DNA of 45,156 nt from RUG11783 sp964599695 (GTDB lineage: Bacteria; Bacillota; Clostridia; Oscillospirales; Ruminococcaceae): positions 1 through 45,156 of the forward strand of contig CAZRGP010000016.1 in the NCBI GenBank assembly GCA_964599695.1, in the 5' to 3' direction. Below the pieces are notes generated by a model. That model searched no databases and was not told the DNA's origin. It saw only the letters and a program-made list of their open reading frames with translations. Made by a program: the position numbers and the translations under genes. Each line of letters begins with the position of its first letter. Within the stretch, counting starts at the first letter, position 1. Below, piece by piece: positions 23,858-31,622 of the stretch.

Positions 23858-24712
23858 ATGAACGAAACATTGGATACATCGAATACATTTGATTACAAGA
23901 AGACCAAGGTACTGGCTGCGGATATAGACGGAACTCTCGTTGAAAAAGGCGGTGAACTGCGTCCCGCGACAAGAGAATCCCTGGAAGTTTTTCACAGACA
24001 GGGAACCCTTTTCGGCGTGGCAACCGGAAGACCGCTGGATTCCCGCGTGACAAAATGGGCTGAAAACATGGGTCTTTCCTTCCAGCTGGATTTCGCCATC
24101 GGTATGAACGGCGGAGAACTGTGGACAAAAGAGACCGATCTTGTGCGGCGCTTTCACCTTCTGCCTCCTGAAACGGTGAAGGACATCATCACGCTCATGG
24201 CACCGCTCGACGTCAACATCGTCGTATATGGGGCCGGATATGACCTGATGCTGGCACGACGAATGGATGAGATCCTGCATCGCTCCATCGTTCGCAATCA
24301 CGCCAACGCCAGGATCGTACCTGTTGAAGAGATGTATTACACCTCAACCGGAAAAGTGGAGATCCGTTTTGAGCCGGAACTGGAGGCCGCTGTTCTGAAA
24401 GCAGCTGCCGAGCATCCGGACCCGAGATGGACTGTGGCCATGACTTCCGAAGGTGTATTTGAGTTCTTCGATCCCGCTGTGAGCAAAGGCTCCACCCTCG
24501 CGCTGTACTGCCGTGAAAACGATATCCCGGCAGAGTCCGTTCTCGCGTGCGGGGATATGGATAATGATATCTCCCTTATGAAAGCAGCAGGATACAGCAT
24601 TTGCCTCGACAACGGTTCTGACAGCGCCAAGGAAGCAGCAGATGTGATCACTCCCCTTCCTGTATGGGAAGATGGCCTGGGACTTTACTTCAAGGAGCAG
24701 GGACTGTTCTGA
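23858..24712 (+). CDS. Cof-type HAD-IIB phosphatase
   Basis: Probable phosphatase of 284 residues. Motif I is LAADIDGTLVEKGG (residues 18-31), motif II is FGVATGRPLDS, the conserved lysine is in AVSKGSTLALYC, and motif IV is ACGDMDNDISLMKAAGYSICL. The fold is the Cof/YidA type seen also at 10741, but the two are only distantly alike. The start is uncertain: GGAG directly abuts the ATG, which is unusual, and no better in-frame start is seen. Substrate unknown. Confidence 0.87.
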   Translation: MNETLDTSNTFDYKKTKVLAADIDGTLVEKGGELRPATRESLEVFHRQGTLFGVATGRPLDSRVTKWAENMGLSFQLDFAIGMNGGELWTKETDLVRRFHLLPPETVKDIITLMAPLDVNIVVYGAGYDLMLARRMDEILHRSIVRNHANARIVPVEEMYYTSTGKVEIRFEPELEAAVLKAAAEHPDPRWTVAMTSEGVFEFFDPAVSKGSTLALYCRENDIPAESVLACGDMDNDISLMKAAGYSICLDNGSDSAKEAADVITPLPVWEDGLGLYFKEQGLF

Positions 24713-24720
24713 GCAGAAAT

Positions 24721-24747
24721 AAAAAAGAGCCTTGCGGCTCTTTTTTT
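24721..24747. terminator. Bidirectional terminator
   Basis: AAAAAAGAGCC and GGCTCTTTTTTT around TTGC, serving the convergent HAD and oxidoreductase genes. Confidence 0.9.
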
Positions 24748-24751
24748 GATC

Positions 24752-25729
24752 TCATTTTTCATCGCCCGGAAAATGAACTTCCCCGCTCTTTCTTGCCTGT
24801 TCTGCGATCCATACCGCATCGGCAGTGATCTCCAGTCTTTCATAGACGTCTGCCGGTATACCTTCCCTGAGCGCGCAAACGAAATACTCCACCTCATAGT
24901 CCATGCGCAGCTCCTCAGACTGCCGGTTGAAGCGTTCCGTTCTTTCACGGGTCACCAGTTCCACTTCCGGTATGGAATCGGTACCGTCGATCACGCGTAT
25001 GTTTCCGTTCTCCCCTTCTATCAGGAAGAAGTTCTCACCCCAGGTATCTTTCGCTCCCGCATTTGTGGAAACAAAGTCCCTGTACCGGAGCGTCAGGACG
25101 CCGGACGTGTCGATCCCGTCCCAGAGATTAGCCTGATACAACACCTTTTCCGGACGCCCGAAAAGGAACGCGTTGAGAAAGATGTTGTAATAGTTGATGT
25201 CCATGAGCGCTCCGCCGCCATAGTTCACATCAAACATATAGGGCTTCTCGCCTTTTTTCAGTAGGTCGTACCTGCTGGAGTACTGACTGAAGTTGGATAT
25301 CACCAAGCGGATCCTGCCTATCTCGGGCAGGACTTTTTCTATATAGCGGATGTTTTCACCGTATGCAGGGGGTATCGTTTCCATGATCATCAGATGCTTT
25401 GACTGCGCGATACCGACGAGTTCCCTGACCTGTTCCTCACGGACACAGAACGGTTTTTCCAGCAGGCAGTGCTTGCCTGCCAGAAGGACTTTTTTTGCCA
25501 TATCAAAATGCATGATGTTCGGGACAGCGATATAGATCGCATCCAGTTCCTCATCCTTCAGCATATCATCCAGGTCGGTATATACCCTGTCCAGGCCCAT
25601 ACCGCGGCCTCTGCCTTCATCTCTCGAACAAACCGCGACAGCCTCTATTCCATCTACCCTCTGAACTGCTCTGAGCATCGCCTTTACGATCACGCCTGTT
25701 CCTACCACACCCAAACGTATATTACCCAT
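24752..25729 (-). CDS. Gfo/Idh/MocA-family NAD(P)-dependent oxidoreductase
   Basis: Soluble oxidoreductase of 325 residues acting on sugars or cyclitols in most relatives. The N-terminal Rossmann domain begins LGVVGTGVIVKAML and has the family motif LLEKPF near residue 93. The C-terminal substrate domain includes the ANLWDGIDTSGVLTLRY strand. The substrate cannot be deduced. It has a GGAGGAG ribosome site and stands alone. Confidence 0.92.
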   Translation of the reverse strand: MGNIRLGVVGTGVIVKAMLRAVQRVDGIEAVAVCSRDEGRGRGMGLDRVYTDLDDMLKDEELDAIYIAVPNIMHFDMAKKVLLAGKHCLLEKPFCVREEQVRELVGIAQSKHLMIMETIPPAYGENIRYIEKVLPEIGRIRLVISNFSQYSSRYDLLKKGEKPYMFDVNYGGGALMDINYYNIFLNAFLFGRPEKVLYQANLWDGIDTSGVLTLRYRDFVSTNAGAKDTWGENFFLIEGENGNIRVIDGTDSIPEVELVTRERTERFNRQSEELRMDYEVEYFVCALREGIPADVYERLEITADAVWIAEQARKSGEVHFPGDEK

Positions 25730-25792
25730 GGTTCTCCTCCAAACATTCCTTTGCCAATATCATATCACATCCGTCCTCACTGTTTTCCCCAC

Positions 25793-25817
25793 AAAAAAAC
25801 GCATCCAAAGGATGCGT
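25793..25817 (-). terminator. Terminator of the 25831 gene
   Basis: On the minus strand ACGCATCC pairs with GGATGCGT around three bases, with seven T. Confidence 0.9.
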
Positions 25818-25830
25818 ATTTCACGGAAAC

Positions 25831-26199
25831 TCAATCGTTTGTGTAAAGGATCTCCAGGTCTCCGTCTACAAATCCCACGCCGACGCCTTCCGCTTTCTTG
25901 AGAACATCTGCGAAATCGCCTGCTTCCAGGTACTCGGCAAGAGCATCGGAACACTTCTGCTGAATGTCCTCCCAGCCAGTCGGCTCTTCCCATGCGAAGG
26001 GTTCGTCCCGGGTACCGAAATCGGTGATCTCATCGCATCCCCAGTCCGGATCATTTTCATCAAAGCGGGACGTAGCAACGATCTCCATGGACCAGTTGTC
26101 GTCGCCGTCGTCATACAGGTTGAAAATATATCCTTTTACATTTTCCGGAATCTCAGTATTCAGCACGTTATCGATCCAGCTCTCGATCTCAGAATACAT
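25831..26199 (-). CDS. Small acidic protein of unknown function
   Basis: Not recognised. The 122 residues are strongly acidic (for example YDDGDDNWSMEIV, FDENDPDWGCDEI and a C-terminal VGFVDGDLEILY) and probably cytoplasmic. The alternation of beta-like and helical stretches and the acidity resemble small immunity-like or stand-alone domain proteins of Bacillota, but no toxin gene is nearby. AGGAGG lies eight bases before the ATG. An extended -10 (TGATAGAAT) lies on the minus strand just upstream, near 26230. It is a single-gene unit with a clear terminator. Confidence 0.72.
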   Translation of the reverse strand: MYSEIESWIDNVLNTEIPENVKGYIFNLYDDGDDNWSMEIVATSRFDENDPDWGCDEITDFGTRDEPFAWEEPTGWEDIQQKCSDALAEYLEAGDFADVLKKAEGVGVGFVDGDLEILYTND

Positions 26200-26297
26200 A
26201 GTTCTTTCCTCCTAAACCTTTTTCGTTCCTATTCTATCACAGTACTTTGATCAAACACCACGGTCATATGCAGACAAATCAGATTTATTCGCTGAAA

Positions 26298-26325
26298 GAT
26301 CCGGCAGTCCGAAAACTGCCGGATC
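26298..26325 (-). terminator. Hairpin after the riboswitch-controlled operon
   Basis: GATCCGGCAG and CTGCCGGATC form a perfect ten-base-pair stem with an eight-base loop. Only three T follow on the minus strand, so it is a weak terminator. Confidence 0.6.
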
Positions 26326-26344
26326 ATCATGCCGTAAAATGGAC

Positions 26345-26557
26345 TCATGCAACCGAAAGCATGGACAGCAGAAGCGTCACAAGCACCATTGCCGGCAGCA
26401 TCCGCCATACTAATCCGATAAACGTACCCGCTATGGACAGCACTGCACACAGAACAGCGAGACCGAACAATATGCCGGCAAGTTTTCCGGCTACACGGAC
26501 CATAAAACGCAGTCCTTCAAATACAAGTCCCAAAAACACAAAGAACAAAAAGATCAT
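26345..26557 (-). CDS. Small membrane protein, last gene of the riboswitch operon
   Basis: Not recognised. The 70-residue protein is almost wholly hydrophobic, with three membrane segments (MIFLFFVFLGLVFEGLRF, LAGILFGLAVLCAVLSIAGTFIG, MLPAMVLVTLLLSML). The start at 26557 overlaps the stop codon of the upstream DUF6440 gene by one base and has GGAGG ten bases upstream. The longer frame from 26677 only runs antisense through that gene. Given the manganese-type riboswitch upstream, a link to metal or envelope stress is possible. Confidence 0.65.
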   Translation of the reverse strand: MIFLFFVFLGLVFEGLRFMVRVAGKLAGILFGLAVLCAVLSIAGTFIGLVWRMLPAMVLVTLLLSMLSVA

Positions 26558-26760
26558 TATCTGTTGCCCTCCTTCGCTCTCATGATCTGTTCCTGACTGT
26601 AAACCACCGGTTCGCCGTTGCTGTCGAGCAAGGGAGTGACTCCGAGACCATATCCCTCTTTCACTGCCAGGTAGCATACACCGGTTACAGTATCCAGCAG
26701 GATCGTGTTCTCAGTCAGGAATGATGATTCTTTCATAATGCTTATAAAACGTTTTTCCAT
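26557..26760 (-). CDS. DUF6440-like protein
   Basis: Small protein of 67 residues, MEKRFISIMKESSFL then LLDTVTGVCYLAVKEGYGLGVTPLLDSNG, the pattern of the DUF6440 family, whose function is unknown. These short beta-rich proteins usually describe a single domain without membrane segments. It lies 14 bases downstream of the 138-residue gene and one base overlaps the next gene, so the three are one transcript. Confidence 0.8.
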   Translation of the reverse strand: MEKRFISIMKESSFLTENTILLDTVTGVCYLAVKEGYGLGVTPLLDSNGEPVVYSQEQIMRAKEGNR

Positions 26761-26774
26761 AATTATTCTCTCCT

Positions 26775-27191
26775 TCAGTCATAGCGTTTGAGTTCGCGGA
26801 TGATCCTCTCGATCTTGTTGATCGAATCATTTACCCGGTTCCTGCACTCATGAATCCTGGACTGGACCAGGATATCTGCAAGCGCTCCGTCCCAGAAGAA
26901 ATCCGCGAAGGTAAGAAAATCACCTATCTCATCATTGACCTCCGGGATATCGCGGATATCACCGAGTTCCGTGCGAAACCTGTCCACTTCATTTCTTGCT
27001 CTCCTCAGATAAACGGAAGCATCACTGAGGTTGGAGTGTTTCATCAGGCCTGAGAAGAAATTGCCGCCGAAGAGGTCGAGAAAACCCCATCCGGAAGCGC
27101 TGCTCAGTTTCCTGTTTGCAAGATACAGGCTGTCCAGAGCCCTTTCACCGGCTCTGATCGCTTCGGTCACTTCTTTTTCTCTGTTGTACAT
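26775..27191 (-). CDS. Helical protein of unknown function under riboswitch control
   Basis: Not recognised. The 138 residues are mostly charged helix: residues 1-30 (EKEVTEAIRAGERALDSLYLA), 55-80 (DASVYLRRARNEVDRFRTEL) and 108-136 (SRIHECRNRVNDSINKIERI) have coiled-coil-like heptads. A glycine/phenylalanine-rich stretch (GWGFLDLFGGNFFSGL) between them could touch a membrane. No signal peptide. AAAGGAGG lies eight bases before the ATG. It is the first gene after a yybP-ykoY-like riboswitch, so its level may follow manganese. Confidence 0.75.
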   Translation of the reverse strand: MYNREKEVTEAIRAGERALDSLYLANRKLSSASGWGFLDLFGGNFFSGLMKHSNLSDASVYLRRARNEVDRFRTELGDIRDIPEVNDEIGDFLTFADFFWDGALADILVQSRIHECRNRVNDSINKIERIIRELKRYD

Positions 27192-27236
27192 TTTGTGTAC
27201 CTCCTTTAATGATCTGTCGCGGCCGGAATTTCTACT

Positions 27237-27279
27237 AAAAAAGACCTCTACCGCGACCTCAAGTCACGATAAAAGTCTT
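27237..27279 (-). terminator. Riboswitch expression-platform terminator
   Basis: On the minus strand AAGAC-TTT-TATCGTGAC pairs with GTCGCGGTA-GAG-GTCTT (all positions pair when G-U is allowed), followed by six T. The left arm shares AAGACTTTT with the closing stem of the aptamer, so aptamer folding and termination exclude each other. Confidence 0.85.
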
Positions 27280-27359
27280 GCAGTCTCACTTGATACGGAA
27301 GCTCATCGCTTCGGTAAGACGGTTTCAAGACCACCTTGCGGTGTTCTGCTACTCCCTTT
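27271..27359 (-). ncRNA. yybP-ykoY-like (manganese) riboswitch aptamer
   Basis: The minus-strand leader begins AAAGGGAGTAGC and ends GACTGCAAGACTTTT, the conserved ends of the yybP-ykoY class. AAAGG pairs with CTTTT, and GCAG with CTGC. Inside are a CACC-GCAA-GGTG hairpin and a second arm, CTTGA..TCAAG, that holds the conserved CGTC internal loop and a GAAGC/GCTTC tip. This class senses Mn2+ and usually turns genes on by preventing a terminator, which here overlaps the aptamer's 3' arm. It precedes three small genes of unknown function. Confidence 0.8.
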
Positions 27360-27370
27360 CATCTGAGTGT

Positions 27371-27399
27371 ATTATATTCCCCTGTCTTTTCACAGTCAA
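27371..27399 (-). promoter_or_regulatory. Promoter of the riboswitch operon
   Basis: Minus-strand TTGACT (27399-27394), a 17-base spacer and perfect TATAAT (27376-27371). It places the transcript start just before the aptamer. Confidence 0.88.
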
Positions 27400-27426
27400 T
27401 CAGGGGAAGCGAACCTTAAAGGAATC

Positions 27427-28500
27427 TTAAAAATTCAGCGCTTTGCCTGAATCTTCTGAAAACAGCAGTACCCCTCCATCCCGGATCCCGAAGGATAACG
27501 GAGTCCCTTCCGGGAGCGCTGCATCTTCCGGGAGATAGGCGCTCACCTTCGTATCTCCGAAAGAGATAACGGCAAGCATGTCCTTCCCCTCCTTCTCCAG
27601 GTGCGTGATCCTGCCCCGGAGCCCCCCTTCACTTCCGAGAACGGTATTCTCCGGACGAAAACCGACCACGACCTTCTGATCCGGAAGGCCTTCCGCCGTA
27701 AAGATCTCAGTTCCCTCCACAAATACCTTTCCGCCGACCAGGCAGCCGTGCAGAAGATTCATCACCGGTTCCCCGAAGAACATCGCGGTAAACAAGTTCG
27801 CGGGGCTCTCATAGATCTCTTCGGGCGTACCGACCTGTTGGATCTCTCCTTCGTTCATTACGGCGATGATATCCGCGCTGTGCATCGCTTCCCTCTGATC
27901 ATGGGTCACGAAAAGCGTAGTGATCCCGGTGTCTCTCTGGATCTTTCGGATCTCCTGCATGATCTCCATACGCAGCTGCCGGTCCAGATTGGAGAGCGGC
28001 TCATCAAGAAGCAGGATGTCCGGCTTTCGCACCAGCGCCCTTGCGATGGATACTCTCTGCTGCTGCCCGCCTGAAAGCTCATCCGGTCTTCGATCCAAAA
28101 ACTCGGCAACATGAAGCAGCCCGGCGATCTCATCCACCCTCCGCTTCTTCTCCTCCTTGCCCGGTCTTTCACCCTTGGCAGGATTATCAAGGGGCATCTG
28201 TATATTCTGCCTTACAGTCATGTGAGGATAAAGGGCATAATTCTGGAAGACCATGCCGACTGCCCTCATCTCAGGCCCAAGCTGCGAAACATCCTCTCCG
28301 TCAAACCGCACTATCCCCGTTTCCGGCACAATGAGACCGTTAATGATCCCGAGCAGGGTGCTTTTTCCGCATCCGGAAGGTCCGAGAAGACATAGAATCT
28401 TCCCGTCGGGAATTGTCAAGCTCAAGTCCTTTACAGCACGGATCTTGCCACTGTCCTGGCTGACATATGTTTTATTGAGGTTTTCCAGCCTGATCTCCAA
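27427..28500 (-). CDS. ABC transporter ATPase of the MalK/MsmX/PotA type
   Basis: Cytoplasmic ATPase subunit of 357 residues. Walker A is GPSGCGKST, the Q-loop is MVFQNYALYPHM, the signature is LSGGQQQRV, Walker B is ILLLDEPLSNLD and the switch histidine is in VTHDQREAM. The C-terminal 120 residues form the TOBE-type regulatory domain. No permease or binding-protein gene is adjacent, as with the shared sugar ATPase MsmX of Bacillus, so it may energise importers encoded elsewhere. A spermidine or glycerol-phosphate system is also possible. The start codon is TTG, seven bases after GGAG. Confidence 0.9.
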   Translation of the reverse strand: MEIRLENLNKTYVSQDSGKIRAVKDLSLTIPDGKILCLLGPSGCGKSTLLGIINGLIVPETGIVRFDGEDVSQLGPEMRAVGMVFQNYALYPHMTVRQNIQMPLDNPAKGERPGKEEKKRRVDEIAGLLHVAEFLDRRPDELSGGQQQRVSIARALVRKPDILLLDEPLSNLDRQLRMEIMQEIRKIQRDTGITTLFVTHDQREAMHSADIIAVMNEGEIQQVGTPEEIYESPANLFTAMFFGEPVMNLLHGCLVGGKVFVEGTEIFTAEGLPDQKVVVGFRPENTVLGSEGGLRGRITHLEKEGKDMLAVISFGDTKVSAYLPEDAALPEGTPLSFGIRDGGVLLFSEDSGKALNF

Positions 28501-28566
28501 TGTCTCTCTCCGTTTTTTCTATGATTATATCACTGCATGTGCTCCAAGAGAAATCATCCCCTACGA

Positions 28567-28594
28567 CAAAACAGCGGTCAGAAGACCGCTGTTT
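28567..28594 (-). terminator. Terminator of lon
   Basis: AAACAGCGGTC and GACCGCTGTTT form an 11-base-pair stem around four bases; on the minus strand TTTT follows. Confidence 0.85.
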
Positions 28595-28601
28595 ATATCA
28601 T

Positions 28602-30893
28602 TCAGGCTACGCTGATCTTATCTGTTTTGATGCAGCAAAGCTCCAGTACATCCGCGACTGTATCGACCGGAACGATCTCAAGCTGTTTCTTTACTTCCTC
28701 GGGCACGTCCTCCAGGTCTTCCAGATTGTCCCTGGGGATCAGTACCTTCTTCACTCCCGCCCTCTGGGCAGCCATGAGTTTTTCCGGAAGTCCGCCGATA
28801 GCATTCACATTTCCCCTCAGGGAAACTTCTCCCGTCATGGCGATCTCGGAATCGACAGGGCACCCGGTCACCAAAGAAGCGATAGCCGTTGTCAGCGTGA
28901 TACCTGCGGAAGGTCCGTCTTTCGGCGTCGATCCGTCCGGCACGTGGATATGCAGATCATTTTCTTCCAGCATCTTCACGGAATCCGGGAACGCGTGTTT
29001 CACCAGGCTGACAGCGATCTGCGCCGACTCCTTCATGACATCGCCGAGCTGGCCGGTTATCGTGACCCTTCCGCTTCCCTTGGTGAGCATGGTCTCGATA
29101 TAGAGGATCTCTCCTCCGACGCTGGTCCACGCAAGGCCCGTCACGATTCCGGGTTCCTTTGTCTCCATGACTTTCTGGTGTCTCAGCGGGTGCATGTCAA
29201 GATACTCACGGAGATTATCCATATCAATGACGACCTTGTCCTCTCTTCCCTTCACAAGTTCCACTGCAGCTGCCCTGCAGAGGGAATCCATCCGTTTCTT
29301 CAGGCCGCGGACACCGGACTCACGTGTATAATCCGAAATGACCAGACGAAGCGCATCGTCGGTGATCTCCACCTGCGACTCTTCAAGACCGACAAGTTTC
29401 ATCGCCTTGGGGATGAGGTGCTGTCTCGCGATCTCAAACTTCTCGATCGGGGAATATCCCTGGAACTGAATGACCTCCATCCGGTTCAGCAGCGGCTCCG
29501 GTATGGTATCCACCGTATTCGCCGTGCAGATAAACATGACATCGGAGAGATCGTAAGGAACGTTCATATAGTGATCCGTAAACGTGTTGTTCTGTTCAGG
29601 ATCCAGCACTTCCAGCAATGCGCTTGCCGGATCTCCGTTATAGGAAACGGAAAGTTTGTCCACCTCGTCCAGTACCATGACCGGGTTGGATACGCCGCTC
29701 TTTTTGATGCCGTCCATGATCCGTCCGGGCATCGCTCCGATATAGGTCCTGCGGTGGCCGCGTATATCCGCTTCGTCCCTGACACCGCCAAGGCTCACTC
29801 TCACGTATTCGCGCTGCAGAGCTCTCGCGATGCTCTGCCCGATACTGGTCTTTCCTGTACCCGGGGCACCCACGAAAAGAAGGATCGAGCCTGTCTGCTG
29901 CTTTTTCAGATCCATGACCGCGATCTGCTGGATGATCCTTTCCTTGACCTTTTTCAGTCCGAAGTGATCCTCTTCCAGGACCTTTTCGGCATGCTCCAGA
30001 TCGATCTTTTCCGCCTGCTCCTTTTTCCAGGACAGGCTGGTGAGGAAATCCAGGTAATCGTAGAGCATACCTGTCTCCGCGCTGTGCTGTCCTTCCTGCT
30101 TGATCCGGTTGAGGACCTTCGTAGCCTCACCTTTGGCCGTCTCATTCATTCCGGACTCTTCGATCTTGATCTCAAACTTCCGGATGTCGGATACATTCTC
30201 CGGGTGCATCTCATCCAGCTCCTTCTGGAGATACTCCAGCTGCTGCTTGATGGCGGATTCACGGTATATCTTCTGATAGTCTTCCTGCCTGGCCGTGGAT
30301 GCTTCCTGGTTCAGTTTGACCATCTCCAGGTTTTCATAGATCAGCTTTTCCAGCAGATCCGCACGCTTGCTTCTGGAATCCTCGGCAAGAACTTCATAGC
30401 GTTCCTCATTGGAACTGGCCATCCAGGGCGAAAGGATCGCGGCGACCTCTTCCAGGGAGTTCCACCTCTCCAGATACGTGTCCCCGAATTCATTCCAGTT
30501 GGAATCATTGAGGAACTCGCGCAGCGCCTTTTTTACCGCATCGACACGATTCCGCTCATCCTCGGGATCCAGGTCATCGATATCCTTCTGTCTGGAGAGA
30601 TAAAGACTGATCTTTCCGTCATCCACAGCTACCTCGTCCAGATGCACGCGGTAGGTGGTATGAATGATCAGAAAGCCTTCCTTCCCCACCTCGGTGATAT
30701 ATCCCGATAGTCCTATGGGATAAAAGCTGTCTTCCGTGAGCTTATCTACGGTCGTGGACTCCTTCGCCACAACGAGAGTCACCCTCTCATCGGGAAAAGG
30801 CTCCTTTCCGGTAAGATTGCGGTAAGTCTCCGTTTTGAAATATATATTCGCTTCCGGTGTGAGAAGCATGTTGTATACAGGAACTATAGTCAT
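28602..30893 (-). CDS. lon: ATP-dependent protease Lon (LonA type)
   Basis: Cytoplasmic AAA+ serine protease that degrades misfolded and regulatory proteins. The 763 residues are of normal length: N-terminal substrate domain (1-190), coiled-coil linker (190-310), ATPase domain with Walker A GAPGTGKT and Walker B VMVLDEVDKL, and a C-terminal protease domain. The catalytic dyad is Ser662 (PKDGPSAG) and Lys705 (GLPEKLMAAQRAG), 43 residues apart as in Escherichia coli Lon. A CIRCE operator sits between promoter and gene, suggesting HrcA control. The promoter overlaps TetR-type palindromes. Confidence 0.97.
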   Translation of the reverse strand: MTIVPVYNMLLTPEANIYFKTETYRNLTGKEPFPDERVTLVVAKESTTVDKLTEDSFYPIGLSGYITEVGKEGFLIIHTTYRVHLDEVAVDDGKISLYLSRQKDIDDLDPEDERNRVDAVKKALREFLNDSNWNEFGDTYLERWNSLEEVAAILSPWMASSNEERYEVLAEDSRSKRADLLEKLIYENLEMVKLNQEASTARQEDYQKIYRESAIKQQLEYLQKELDEMHPENVSDIRKFEIKIEESGMNETAKGEATKVLNRIKQEGQHSAETGMLYDYLDFLTSLSWKKEQAEKIDLEHAEKVLEEDHFGLKKVKERIIQQIAVMDLKKQQTGSILLFVGAPGTGKTSIGQSIARALQREYVRVSLGGVRDEADIRGHRRTYIGAMPGRIMDGIKKSGVSNPVMVLDEVDKLSVSYNGDPASALLEVLDPEQNNTFTDHYMNVPYDLSDVMFICTANTVDTIPEPLLNRMEVIQFQGYSPIEKFEIARQHLIPKAMKLVGLEESQVEITDDALRLVISDYTRESGVRGLKKRMDSLCRAAAVELVKGREDKVVIDMDNLREYLDMHPLRHQKVMETKEPGIVTGLAWTSVGGEILYIETMLTKGSGRVTITGQLGDVMKESAQIAVSLVKHAFPDSVKMLEENDLHIHVPDGSTPKDGPSAGITLTTAIASLVTGCPVDSEIAMTGEVSLRGNVNAIGGLPEKLMAAQRAGVKKVLIPRDNLEDLEDVPEEVKKQLEIVPVDTVADVLELCCIKTDKISVA

Positions 30894-30919
30894 GCGCTAT
30901 TATTACCTCTCAAAATGAT

Positions 30920-30946
30920 ATGGCACTCTCGTATACTGAGTGCTAA
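30920..30946 (-). promoter_or_regulatory. CIRCE operator (HrcA site) in front of lon
   Basis: On the minus strand TTAGCACTC, nine bases, GAGTGCCAT. The first half matches the CIRCE consensus exactly and the second matches 7 of 9. It lies 27 bases before the lon ATG. HrcA repressor binds such sites in heat-shock operons. Confidence 0.88.
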
Positions 30947-30956
30947 TGCCAGGGTG

Positions 30957-30981
30957 AAAAAATTGGCTTCCCGAGGAAGCC
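30957..30981 (-). terminator. Possible attenuator in the lon leader
   Basis: On the minus strand GGCTTCC and GGAAGCC form a seven-base-pair stem with a three-base loop, followed by AATTTTTT. It lies between the upstream lon promoter and CIRCE. No gene upstream needs a terminator in this direction, so it may attenuate lon. Confidence 0.6.
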
Positions 30982-30988
30982 CAAAACA

Positions 30989-31042
30989 TTGACACTTGTC
31001 AAGTTTCCAAGTTCATGATACCATAACTTTGACACATGTCAA
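30989..31042. promoter_or_regulatory. Twin TetR-type operators in the lon-tetR promoter region
   Basis: TTGACA-CT-TGTCAA (30989-31002) and TTGACA-CA-TGTCAA (31029-31042) are near-identical 14-base palindromes whose centres are 40 bases apart, about four helical turns. On the minus strand the right copy supplies TTGACA to a promoter with TATCAT at 31020-31015 (16-base spacer) that points to lon. The left copy could supply the -35 box of a tetR promoter. The TetR protein encoded next door is the likely ligand (inference). Confidence 0.7.
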
Positions 31043-31077
31043 GGTTGTTAACAGAACATTTACATTGGGAGGTATCC

Positions 31078-31611
31078 ATGTATCAGGGCAACAATAAAAC
31101 AGCTCTTGCTTCCCAGCGGCAGATCGCTCTGGCTATGCTGAGACTGATGGAAACGTATCCCTATCAGGATATCTCGGTCCGGCTGATCTGTGACACGGCA
31201 AACGTATCCCGCCAGACTTTTTACAGTCTTTTCCGTTCAAAGGAAAACGTGATCTTCTATGCGCTTGAGAGCGGATACAACTACACTCCCGAAGTAGTCA
31301 ACCGCTCCTACAGTCTCGATGATCTTTGCACCGGTTTCTGCGGATATATCGTGGAGAATGTCTCTTTTATCCGCCTTCTCTCCGAGAACGAGATCACGCA
31401 GTTTCTTTCCCAGACTTTCTACGACTCCCTGTTCTCCTGTCCCTGCTTTCTCCCCGACCTCAATCCGCAGACACGGCAGTATGCCGCTGATTTCGTAGCT
31501 TCCGGCTTTGCCAGTCTGGCAAAGACCTATATCCTTCTTGGAGAATCCACCGACCGAAAGCAGCTGGAGCGGATCGCATATGCATTATTAAACGGATCAC
31601 TTTTCAGGTGA
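31078..31611 (+). CDS. TetR-family transcriptional regulator
   Basis: DNA-binding regulator of 177 residues. The N-terminal helix-turn-helix region reads ALAMLRLMETYPYQDISVRL then ANVSRQTFYSLFRSKENVIFYAL, the TetR signature. The C-terminal ligand domain is short and shows no known specificity. The start at 31078 was chosen because GGGAGG lies five bases upstream; an earlier in-frame ATG at 31036 lies inside the second palindrome. It diverges from lon and converges with the chromate transporter genes. Autoregulation through the twin palindromes is likely. Confidence 0.9.
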   Translation: MYQGNNKTALASQRQIALAMLRLMETYPYQDISVRLICDTANVSRQTFYSLFRSKENVIFYALESGYNYTPEVVNRSYSLDDLCTGFCGYIVENVSFIRLLSENEITQFLSQTFYDSLFSCPCFLPDLNPQTRQYAADFVASGFASLAKTYILLGESTDRKQLERIAYALLNGSLFR

Positions 31612-31620
31612 TCCGTTCTT
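31591..31620 (+). terminator. Terminator of tetR
   Basis: AACGGATCAC and GTGATCCGTT form a ten-base-pair stem, followed by CTTCTTT. The tetR stop codon lies inside the hairpin. Confidence 0.75.
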
Positions 31621-31622
31621 CT

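Noticed and set aside
28500..30710. A 736-codon open frame on the plus strand
   Set aside because: It lies antisense to lon, whose catalytic residues and codon pattern are clear.
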